This document shows positions 1-5,203 of a stretch of DNA of 5,417 bases, one piece after another. Numbering within the stretch: the first letter of the stretch is position 1; the number at the start of each line of letters is the position of its first letter. The translations under genes were made by a program, and so were the position numbers. The notes below the pieces were generated by a model. The model did not search any database. It was given only the letters and a program-made list of their open reading frames with translations, and was not told the origin of the DNA. The DNA comes from Alphaproteobacteria bacterium (GTDB taxonomy: Bacteria > Pseudomonadota > Alphaproteobacteria > Puniceispirillales > Puniceispirillaceae), in contig JAACDT010000284.1 in the NCBI GenBank assembly GCA_009936885.1, forward strand, positions 1 through 5,417. The letters are read 5' to 3'.

Positions 1-690
1 AGCCTTTTCATAGTCATCCTCACTAGGCAGAAAAATTGACTGTGCCGGTTTTACCTGACTTGGGTGAATAAGCAACTTTCCTCCAAATCCGCGTCTTTTT
101 GCATCCTCGCAATCTAACTTTAGCTGACCTATCTGCGAGATATCTGCGGTGACGCAATCAAGCGGGGCCGCTTTGCCATGCAGCTTGCTTTGCAATACAA
201 GGTCAGCACGATACGGTGCCAATAAAGAGATATCTGCCTCACAACCCAAATCAGTTGAGAAATCAAAATGCCCAAACGCGCATCCAATAACGTTTTCATG
301 CTGCATCAAGGCACTTGTTTGTGCGAACCCCTTTACGGTTTCAATGAGGCATAAAATCTGTCTTGTACCGCTATGCTGCTCAAGCCATTGGGTAATAGCA
401 TGCGGATCCTCAGATTTGGAAAGCATAATCCCAACCTCTCCACATTTCTTAAGACAGGCAAGATCATCCCGAACAAAAGGACTATCCAAATCATTTACCC
501 GAACAAATAAATTACACCCCTGTTTATCAAACCCTAACAGATTTTCTCTTGCTACCTGCTTTTGTGACTGAGAGACTGAATCCTCCAAATCAATGATAAT
601 GGTATCAGCGCCAGACTGGATTGCTTGCTCAAACCTATCAGAGCGGGTACCTGGCACAAATAATGGTGTTATTGGCATGAATGTAGTCAT
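1..690 (-). CDS. CitE-like CoA-ester lyase (HpcH/HpaI aldolase superfamily), 3' end cut by window edge
   Basis: An open frame of 230 codons runs from ATG at 690 to the left edge without a stop, so the C-terminus is missing. The family cleaves or forms (3S)-citramalyl-, malyl- or methylmalyl-CoA-type thioesters with Mg2+ in a TIM barrel, in the cytoplasm. Family signatures are visible in order: FVPGTRSDRF (11-20), IIIDLEDSV (31-39, Asp34/Glu36/Asp37), FVRVN with Arg64, LIET with the expected metal ligand Glu117, FGHFDFSTDLG (139-149) with the expected metal ligand Asp143, and GKLLIHPSQV (204-213). The 26-residue Glu-Asp spacing is that of CitE-type lyases. The start overlaps the stop of the upstream hydratase gene as ATGA and has a strong Shine-Dalgarno sequence, so the two are translationally coupled. 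Fusion to citrate lyase is not suggested, because no citD or citF is adjacent. The family is secure; the substrate (citramalyl-CoA, malyl-CoA or another beta-hydroxyacyl-CoA) is inferred only from the hydratase neighbour. Confidence 0.9.
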   Translation of the reverse strand, partial: MTTFMPITPLFVPGTRSDRFEQAIQSGADTIIIDLEDSVSQSQKQVARENLLGFDKQGCNLFVRVNDLDSPFVRDDLACLKKCGEVGIMLSKSEDPHAITQWLEQHSGTRQILCLIETVKGFAQTSALMQHENVIGCAFGHFDFSTDLGCEADISLLAPYRADLVLQSKLHGKAAPLDCVTADISQIGQLKLDCEDAKRRGFGGKLLIHPSQVKPAQSIFLPSEDDYEKA

Positions 691-1532
691 ATGAATACCT
701 CCCCTTTCATTGTGATTTTTCTGCTCTCATCACAACAATAAACAATCAGACTTTTGCCATCAGTTTCTTCTGCAACCGATAGGCAAACCACCTGCCCCGC
801 AAAAAGTGGCGAGAGGTTTTTATATATAAATCGGGTAGGCACCGCTCCTAGATGACGCGCAGCCATATTTAATAACCAACTTGCCTGCAACGGTCCATGT
901 ACAACTATACCTGGCTGTCCTTCTGATGTTTTTGCGTGAGTTACATCATAATGAATTCGGTGCCCATTAAAAGTTAGGGCAGAATAGCGAAATAGTAATA
1001 TAGGATCGGTATTAAAACTGGCCTTTATCACAAGGCTCTCAGGCAATTTCTCTGAATCCCCTTTTCTTGTGATCTTATTTAGATAATTTTGGCTGTCTTC
1101 TTTAAACACCAAACGCTGACTTTCAGTTAAAAACTTCTTATTTTGGACAAAGAATTCATGGGTTATAGTCAGAAAACACAGCTGGCCTGAAGAGCCTGAT
1201 TTATGTTGTATATTTGTTACCATCGAAGTTTTATCAACCACATCACCAGGTTGAAATATATCTGATATATGTAACTCCCCCCCTGCCCACATCCTGCGCG
1301 GATACTTAATGGGGGGAAGCATACCGCCTAATTTAACATGCCCGTCTAACCCAAGATTTCCAGATGGCTCTAGCTCTGGGCCAAGACACCAATGCATACC
1401 AAGTGGCGTTGGCACGTCATTATAGAGATGACCATCCAAGGTTACCTTAAACTGTTCTATAAGCCTGCTGGCAACTTGGTCGCTGCATTCGCGTATCGGT
1501 GCTGTCCAGCCCTCAAAAGTTATGCCTGTCAT
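687..1532 (-). CDS. MaoC/FAS1-like double hot-dog hydratase, mesaconyl/itaconyl-CoA hydratase-like
   Basis: This 281-residue protein matches the layout of the mesaconyl-C4-CoA hydratase / HTD2-like group. It has a FAS1-like dehydratase N-terminal half (about 1-145) and a MaoC-like C-terminal half (about 165-281). The N-terminal half carries the hallmark PPIKYPRRMWAGGEL (73-87) followed by FQPGD (93-97). The C-terminal half carries FRYSALTFNGHRIHYD (181-196) and EGQPGIVVHGPL (204-215). In this motif the Asp/His pair of classical R-specific hydratases is represented by Asn189 and His194, as is usual in this subgroup. The predicted reaction is reversible hydration of a branched C4-C5 enoyl-CoA in the cytoplasm. 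The gene starts 6 nt after the GST stop. Its ribosome site AAGGTGA lies within the last GST codons, and its own stop overlaps the lyase start. Pairing with a CitE-like lyase favours mesaconyl-CoA or itaconyl-CoA as substrate, giving citramalyl-CoA; this is inference. Mitochondrial HTD2-type 3-hydroxyacyl-thioester dehydratase activity is the main alternative. Confidence 0.88.
   Translation of the reverse strand: MTGITFEGWTAPIRECSDQVASRLIEQFKVTLDGHLYNDVPTPLGMHWCLGPELEPSGNLGLDGHVKLGGMLPPIKYPRRMWAGGELHISDIFQPGDVVDKTSMVTNIQHKSGSSGQLCFLTITHEFFVQNKKFLTESQRLVFKEDSQNYLNKITRKGDSEKLPESLVIKASFNTDPILLFRYSALTFNGHRIHYDVTHAKTSEGQPGIVVHGPLQASWLLNMAARHLGAVPTRFIYKNLSPLFAGQVVCLSVAEETDGKSLIVYCCDESRKITMKGEVFI
697..704 (-). 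promoter_or_regulatory. Strong ribosome binding site of the CitE-like lyase
   Basis: Read on the minus strand this is GGGGAGGT, ending 6 nt before the ATG at 690. It lies inside the last codons of the hydratase gene. It is the best Shine-Dalgarno match among the starts in this window and settles the lyase start at 690 over the internal Met5 codon. Confidence 0.75.
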
Positions 1533-1538
1533 TTAATT

Positions 1539-2159
1539 CTAATTCACCTTCTTATCTCGTGCTGTAATATCAAAACCTCGTAAATTCAAAGCCATCTCCT
1601 GATACCATTTTGTCAAGGCCGGCCTGTCCTCAGACCAATTAAAAACATTTCTAAATGATAAATAACCTAGACAGGCTGTCAGCGTTATTGCGGCGCCTGC
1701 ATAAGGCTCAACAGAGTGCCATTTGGAAATGTTTTGCTCTAGATAATCACATCCATTTTTTAGTTTTTCCTGATGACGAGATCGCCATAATTCCGGCACT
1801 GGCTGGTCGCCTGAATATCTTTGGGCATATACCCAAAGAATGGCTGAATCAATCAGTCCCTCGCCAAGAGCGGCCTGTGTAAGCGCTATATCTCTTGCAT
1901 CACCTGACTCTGGAAACAAAAACTTATCAGACTGACGTTCTAGAAAATCCATGATGACCCTGCTATCATAGAGCGAAGTGCCATCTTGCTTTATTAATAC
2001 AGGAATTCTGCCAGTGGGGTTTTGATTATACAGCGTATCTTGTGGATCCCTGGTATCTGCATTTTCAATAGTAACTTTATTCTCCAAACCTAGATGATGT
2101 GCACAAAGTAATATTTTGCGTACGTAAGGAGAGGCTTTACTATATCGTAATTTATACAT
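1539..2159 (-). CDS. Glutathione S-transferase family protein (YibF-like)
   Basis: The 206-residue protein has the normal length of a cytosolic GST. The N-terminal thioredoxin-like domain (about 1-80) shows SPYVRK (10-15), with Ser10 as the likely catalytic or thiolate-stabilising residue. It also shows NPTGRIPVL (47-55) with the cis-proline Pro53, and LYDSRVIMDFLE (63-74), whose Asp65-Ser66 pair is the glutathione gamma-glutamyl binding position. An alpha-helical C-terminal domain (about 88-206) ends with RPALTKWYQEM and a FDITARDK tail, typical of YibF/GstB-like proteins. It is the first gene of the minus-strand operon, 6 nt before the hydratase, with a modest AGGAAG ribosome site before the ATG. 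The family is secure. The role is unknown: glutathione conjugation of an electrophilic enoyl-CoA or aldehyde, or a glutathione-dependent isomerase or dehalogenase step, would both fit a catabolic operon. No signal peptide is seen. Confidence 0.88.
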   Translation of the reverse strand: MYKLRYSKASPYVRKILLCAHHLGLENKVTIENADTRDPQDTLYNQNPTGRIPVLIKQDGTSLYDSRVIMDFLERQSDKFLFPESGDARDIALTQAALGEGLIDSAILWVYAQRYSGDQPVPELWRSRHQEKLKNGCDYLEQNISKWHSVEPYAGAAITLTACLGYLSFRNVFNWSEDRPALTKWYQEMALNLRGFDITARDKKVN

Positions 2160-2229
2160 GTTCTTCCTATTCTTCTGGTTATATTTAGTTTTGTAAGATT
2201 ATTTTAAAACGCGGCTGTGATTACAAGCT

Positions 2230-2235
2230 ATTATA
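2230..2235 (-). promoter_or_regulatory. Candidate -10 box of the GST-hydratase-lyase operon
   Basis: On the minus strand this is a perfect TATAAT, about 70 nt upstream of the GST start, giving a leader of roughly 60 nt. No good -35 hexamer lies 16-18 nt further upstream; the closest is a weak TAATCT, and TTGGTA sits too far away at 21 nt. The promoter may therefore need an activator. In AT-rich DNA a perfect -10 box can occur by chance. Confidence 0.4.
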
Positions 2236-2334
2236 TCTGAATGCATATTTCCAGATTACCAATTTTCAGAGGTCAGTCTAGCGATACTTGACGGATTGAA
2301 ATTTTTTCAGTGCTAGAACACACATCGTACAACA

Positions 2335-2355
2335 ATTTTTATTATCAATAAAAAT
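2335..2355. repeat. AT-only inverted repeat in the divergent GST / reductase control region (operator candidate)
   Basis: ATTTTTATT (2335-2343) and AATAAAAAT (2347-2355) are perfect inverted copies separated by ATC. With one unpaired base the symmetry extends to AACA and TGTT at the outer ends (2331-2358). It lies in the 258-bp region between the divergent genes, about 60 nt before the reductase-like gene, and contains the 12-mer TTATCAATAAAA. A regulator operator is the most likely use. A transcription terminator is unlikely because the stem is entirely A-T and no gene ends here. Confidence 0.4.
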
Positions 2356-2371
2356 GTTAAATCGCTATACA
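2342..2371 (+). promoter_or_regulatory. Weak candidate promoter of the reductase-like gene
   Basis: TTATCA (2342-2347), an 18-nt spacer and TATACA (2366-2371) give a poor to moderate sigma-70-type match, with a leader of about 40 nt to the ATG at 2418. The -35 element lies inside the inverted repeat at 2335-2355, so a protein bound there would compete with RNA polymerase. TTGACG at 2288-2293 is a better -35 sequence but has no convincing -10 partner; TGCTAG at 2311-2316 is the nearest. Confidence 0.25.
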
Positions 2372-2417
2372 ACTTGTTTTATTCTGCCTATGTTTTGCAA
2401 GCTTTAAAACTGTTAAA

Positions 2418-3452
2418 ATGAGAATGATTATGGATACTCCTTTAAATATTTGTTTTGTTAGTATTGGTGCAAATGGAAGTGCTATTGCAGCTGACATGAT
2501 AGCTGCTGGCGTTGATATGAGCTGCTATGACTCTTGGCCTTCTCATGTCGAGACCATTCAAAAAGAAGGGCTCAATATTCAACTGCCAGATGAAACTAAA
2601 ACTCAAGAACTTCCTATTTATCATTTATGCGAATTAGCTGAGAGGGCAGAGCCATTTGATATTATTTTTATGGCTTCAAAATCATATGACACCAAATGGA
2701 TTGCCGAGCTTATAAAACCACATTTAGCAGAAGATGGTATTTTAGTGTCCCTACAAAATGGAATGACCACTGATGATATCTGCCAAATTATATCAGAGGA
2801 GCGCGTTCTAAGCTGCGTTGTAGAATTATCGTGCGAGCTATTTACCCCCGGTCAGATAAAGCGCAATACTCCAAATAAGAAAACTTGGTTTGCAATTGAA
2901 CATAAAAATAATCGTCATCTTCCCATCATTTTCGAAATGCTTAAACATGCTGGCACAGTGGTAAAAGTAGATGATATTCAATCTGCAAAATGGATGAAGC
3001 TACTTGTGAATTCTATGAGCCTTGGGCCATTTGCTATCCTTGGGCGGCCTGTACAAGAAGGACTAAACACCACAGGAATGAGAGAGCTAATTCTTAAAAT
3101 TGGAGAAGAAACCCAAAAAATAGGTGATATGCTTGGCTTCACCCCCTATCCCATTATGGGGTTGAGCGAGAGTGAGGTAAATACGGCTAATGATTTACCA
3201 GCATTGCTTATGGATACTCTTGCAGGGCATATCGGGCCTTCTGCACAGGATTGCATCTTGCAGGATTTTGTGAGAGGGCGGCGCACAGAAATAGAAACTA
3301 TCAATGGATTTATTGTGGAAAAAGCCAAAGAAGCTGGGATAGAGGCACCCTATAATCAGGCAATTATTGAAATGGGTCAAAAAATCAAACAAAAAGAGTT
3401 AGATTTAGGGCTAGATAATGTTGAACATCTAGCAGCTTTAATGAGCAAATAA
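2418..3452 (+). CDS. 2-dehydropantoate 2-reductase (PanE/ApbA) family protein with altered dinucleotide motif
   Basis: The 344-residue protein has an N-terminal Rossmann domain (about 9-185) and a C-terminal helical domain (about 186-335) of the ketopantoate reductase family. These enzymes use NADPH to reduce a 2-oxo acid to a 2-hydroxy acid in the cytoplasm. Conserved points are Lys88 in ASKSYDT, QNG (113-115), WMKLLVN with the probable catalytic Lys194 and Asn198, and RRTEIETINGF with the probable catalytic Glu291. The glycine-rich loop is SIGANGS (15-21), so the first Gly of GxGxxG is Ser15. It is longer than typical PanE (about 300 residues), with extra length between Lys194 and Glu291. 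ATG codons at 2418, 2424 and 2430 are all possible starts. None has a good ribosome site, and 2430 would fit the family N-terminus equally well. No pan genes are adjacent, so a paralogue acting on another 2-oxo acid is as likely as true PanE. Confidence 0.85.
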   Translation: MRMIMDTPLNICFVSIGANGSAIAADMIAAGVDMSCYDSWPSHVETIQKEGLNIQLPDETKTQELPIYHLCELAERAEPFDIIFMASKSYDTKWIAELIKPHLAEDGILVSLQNGMTTDDICQIISEERVLSCVVELSCELFTPGQIKRNTPNKKTWFAIEHKNNRHLPIIFEMLKHAGTVVKVDDIQSAKWMKLLVNSMSLGPFAILGRPVQEGLNTTGMRELILKIGEETQKIGDMLGFTPYPIMGLSESEVNTANDLPALLMDTLAGHIGPSAQDCILQDFVRGRRTEIETINGFIVEKAKEAGIEAPYNQAIIEMGQKIKQKELDLGLDNVEHLAALMSK

Positions 3453-4043
3453 TCATCTGCTAGCTAGTCGAAGCAATTTCTGCTTCACAACTTTACTATC
3501 TTCCTTCCATGCTATTGTGCCTGCAAAATCGCCTGTGTGAGATAGCATAAAGACTGTGCTTGTGTGATCGATTGTGTAATCCCCGTCAGAGGTTGGTATT
3601 TTTTTTCGGTATATACCCCATGATTCCGAAAGCGATAAAACCGCATCAATATCCCCGGTTATACCGGTTATCCGCTCCCCAAAATAAGGCAGATAATCTG
3701 CTAATTGCTGAGGGGTATCCCTCTCTGGATCCAGCGTTACAAAATAAATGGGAATTTGAAGGTTAAGCTCTTCGGTTAATCTGGTTAAATCAACAAGCGT
3801 AGTTGGGCACACTTCTGGACAATAGGTAAACCCAAAAAAAAGCAATGACGGCTTGCCTTCAAATACCGTTTGATAAATTGGCATGCCATGATGGTCAATG
3901 AGTGAAAAAGGAGCGCCAATTGAAAAGCCTGGCTGCGGTATGTGCTTGCGCGCCAATTGGTCACTCACCACAAAAATAAGCGCTGATACTGCAAGAACAG
4001 CAAATAAAAGCAGTTTTTTTCTAGACCAGAAGAACGCCATCAT
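3453..4043 (-). CDS. SCO1/SenC/PrrC family copper chaperone for cytochrome c oxidase
   Basis: The 196-residue protein begins with a basic stretch and one membrane segment (about 10-27), which anchors a periplasm-facing thioredoxin-like domain (about 40-195). The copper-binding signature is complete: TYCPEVCPTT with Cys75 and Cys79, and DHTSTVFM with His160. VTLDPERDTP (102-111) and a GITG segment (127-130) are also typical. SCO proteins deliver copper to, or reduce, the CuA site of cytochrome c oxidase subunit II. No cox genes are adjacent in this window, so the gene stands alone here. Two ATG codons in a row, at 4043 and 4040, can start the protein. The AGGGA site upstream is spaced better for the second (6 nt), a difference of one residue. 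Its stop TGA (3455 to 3453) directly abuts the stop of the convergent reductase-like gene, with no intergenic base. Confidence 0.93.
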   Translation of the reverse strand: MMAFFWSRKKLLLFAVLAVSALIFVVSDQLARKHIPQPGFSIGAPFSLIDHHGMPIYQTVFEGKPSLLFFGFTYCPEVCPTTLVDLTRLTEELNLQIPIYFVTLDPERDTPQQLADYLPYFGERITGITGDIDAVLSLSESWGIYRKKIPTSDGDYTIDHTSTVFMLSHTGDFAGTIAWKEDSKVVKQKLLRLASR

Positions 4044-4067
4044 AATTCCCTATTTTTTTGATTCCCC

Positions 4068-4073
4068 ACTATA
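4068..4073 (-). promoter_or_regulatory. Candidate -10 box of the SCO gene
   Basis: Read on the minus strand this is TATAGT, one mismatch from TATAAT and about 25 nt before the ATG, which would give a short leader of about 17 nt. The -35 region at 17 nt spacing (TATGTC) is poor. An alternative, TTTAAC then 16 nt then TATATA slightly further upstream, is equally weak. Confidence 0.3.
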
Positions 4074-4125
4074 GGATATCAAGATATATAGACATAATCT
4101 AAGGCAGTTAAATACCTCTTTTTAA

Positions 4126-4149
4126 CGTTTTAGCAAAACCGATAAAACG
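4126..4149. repeat. Inverted repeat in the divergent SCO / hydrolase control region
   Basis: CGTTTTAGC (4126-4134) and GATAAAACG (4141-4149) are inverted copies with one mismatch, separated by AAAACC. It lies between the divergent starts, about 85 nt before the SCO start and 60 nt before the hydrolase promoter candidate. It resembles a dimeric regulator operator. It could form a hairpin but is followed by no T-run and terminates no gene. Confidence 0.35.
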
Positions 4150-4206
4150 CAGTTAACTAAACTTCAATTTATTCTTACGATAGAAATTTTTGCCTAACAT
4201 TCTGAA

Positions 4207-4236
4207 TTGACGAAATTTTTATCAATTAAATATTCT
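4207..4236 (+). promoter_or_regulatory. Candidate sigma-70-type promoter of the MBL-fold hydrolase
   Basis: TTGACG (4207-4212), five of six consensus bases, is followed after 18 nt by TATTCT (4231-4236), four of six. A start near 4243 would give a leader of about 75 nt to the ATG at 4318. The spacer and start site are covered by the repeated TTTTATCRATWAAATA motif. Other -10-like hexamers, TAAAAT (4267-4272) and TATAAG (4283-4288), lie closer to the gene but lack a good -35. Confidence 0.4.
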
Positions 4237-4253
4237 CTTTTATCGATAAAATA
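4217..4253 (+). repeat. Two 16-bp direct repeats 21 bp apart, the second containing a perfect 14-bp palindrome
   Basis: TTTTATCAATTAAATA (4217-4232) and TTTTATCGATAAAATA (4238-4253) agree at 14 of 16 positions and start exactly 21 bp apart, which is two helical turns. The second copy contains TTTTATCGATAAAA (4238-4251), a perfect palindrome. They overlap the proposed promoter of the downstream hydrolase, as expected for repressor sites bound on one face of the helix. Confidence 0.45.
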
Positions 4254-4295
4254 AGTATCATTCAGCTAAAATAATGCTAAATTATAAGTATCGTT
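4251..4295 (+). repeat. 12-bp direct repeats 33 bp apart in the hydrolase leader
   Basis: ATAAGTATCATT (4251-4262) and ATAAGTATCGTT (4284-4295) differ at one base and start 33 bp apart, close to three helical turns. Between them GCTAAA occurs twice, at 4265-4270 and 4276-4281, 11 bp apart. They overlap or follow the repeat pair at 4217-4253 and extend the TATCR-containing array to four copies before the gene. Confidence 0.4.
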
Positions 4296-4307
4296 AAAAA
4301 ATATTAT

Positions 4308-4311
4308 GGAG
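4308..4311 (+). promoter_or_regulatory. Ribosome binding site that favours the ATG at 4318
   Basis: GGAG ends 6 nt before ATG 4318-4320. It lies within the first codons that would follow the upstream in-frame ATG at 4306, which itself is preceded only by AT-rich sequence with no Shine-Dalgarno match. This supports starting the hydrolase at 4318, four residues shorter. Confidence 0.6.
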
Positions 4312-4317
4312 CAATGG

Positions 4318-5199
4318 ATGACAGATTCACGAAAAAATGTAAGACCAGAAATTTACCAATTTGGATTGGGAAATTTCAAAATCACCAACATTTTAGATGG
4401 GTATTTTCATCGCGAAGACATGCATCCTTTTACCGCAATGAACGCAAGCGTAAGTGAAATAGAGGCTATAGCAAAAGAGCACCTGCTTCCCTACCCTAAG
4501 TTAGAGCATAATTTTGTGCCAACCCTAATTGAAACACCAGATTCGCTTATTGCGTTTGACCCAGGTTTTGGCAAGCGAGCACCTGGTCCCACTGCTGGCT
4601 GGTATAACCAACTTCTAGAAAAGACAGGATACAGCCCAGATGAAGTAACACATGTCGTCATATCTCACGGGCATCCAGACCATATTGCTAATCTTATCAC
4701 AGACGGCGCACCGACTTTTAAGCATGCTGAAATTATAATCAGCAGAACAGAATATGAGTTCTGGACTGGCAACTCGGCCATCCCAGATTTCAGAGGGCCA
4801 ACACGGCAAATGTTTCAAGAAATCGTTGTACCGCTTGCTGATAGATGCAGGTTTATTGAACCTGATGCTTCGATAGTAGAGGGACTTACTGCCTTAAATG
4901 CGTTTGGGCATTCGGCTGGTCATATGGCATTTCATGCTGAGAGTGACGGCAATGAGCTAATGATATTATCAGATACCATCGCTCATTATGCTGTATCTCT
5001 TGCTAATCTTGAGTGGCAGTTCTCTATGGATGATAACCCAGAAATGGCTGTTGAGTCGCGCAAAAGAATTGTTGGAATGGCGGCTTCAAGTAAAGCACCG
5101 ATTATTGCGTTCCACATGCCATTTCCATCTGTTGGTTATATAGAGCAAACTAATTCTAATTTTAGATGGGTGCCGTCAACTTACCAAATGAACATTTAG
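4318..5199 (+). CDS. MBL-fold metallohydrolase, MPH / AHL-lactonase-like
   Basis: From ATG 4318 the protein has 293 residues; the ATG at 4306 would add four. It has the metallo-beta-lactamase fold with a complete dinuclear metal set: SHGHPDH (His117, His119, Asp121, His122), FGHSAGH (His198), LSDTIAH (Asp219) and FHMPFP (His266). The strand FVPTLIETPDSLIAFDPGFG (66-85) precedes the metal motif as usual. The pattern SDxxxH, then W-x-FSMDDNPEMAVESR, then HMPFPSVGY resembles the methyl-parathion-hydrolase / AidC-type lactonase group more than glyoxalase II or class B beta-lactamases. Expected activity is hydrolysis of an ester or lactone bond. No N-terminal signal peptide is seen, so a cytoplasmic location is likely. 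It is a single-gene unit behind a repeat-rich control region, convergent with the gene at the right edge (4 nt gap). The substrate is unknown: a homoserine lactone, another lactone or an organic ester are all possible. Confidence 0.88.
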   Translation: MTDSRKNVRPEIYQFGLGNFKITNILDGYFHREDMHPFTAMNASVSEIEAIAKEHLLPYPKLEHNFVPTLIETPDSLIAFDPGFGKRAPGPTAGWYNQLLEKTGYSPDEVTHVVISHGHPDHIANLITDGAPTFKHAEIIISRTEYEFWTGNSAIPDFRGPTRQMFQEIVVPLADRCRFIEPDASIVEGLTALNAFGHSAGHMAFHAESDGNELMILSDTIAHYAVSLANLEWQFSMDDNPEMAVESRKRIVGMAASSKAPIIAFHMPFPSVGYIEQTNSNFRWVPSTYQMNI

Positions 5200-5203
5200 A
5201 AAA

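Noticed and set aside
149..571. Plus-strand open frame of 140 codons
   Set aside because: It lies entirely opposite the CitE-like lyase, whose family motifs are unmistakable, and its translation has no family features. It is a shadow frame.
1655..1882. Plus-strand open frame opposite the GST gene
   Set aside because: The GST on the minus strand shows full-length family conservation; the opposite frame has no recognisable domain.
2335..2355. AT inverted repeat as an intrinsic terminator
   Set aside because: The stem has no G-C pair and no gene ends nearby; both flanking genes diverge from this region. An operator is the better reading.
2418..3452. Naming the reductase-like gene panE
   Set aside because: The altered glycine loop, extra length and lack of pantothenate neighbours leave the substrate open, so only the family is stated.
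4217..4295. Repeat array as a CRISPR or plasmid-iteron origin
   Set aside because: Repeats are only 12-16 bp, few, partly overlapping and unequally spaced, with no cas or replication-initiator gene in the window. A promoter-operator region fits better.
4615..4818. Minus-strand open frame within the MBL hydrolase
   Set aside because: It overlaps the metal-binding core of the hydrolase and has no ribosome site or protein signature.
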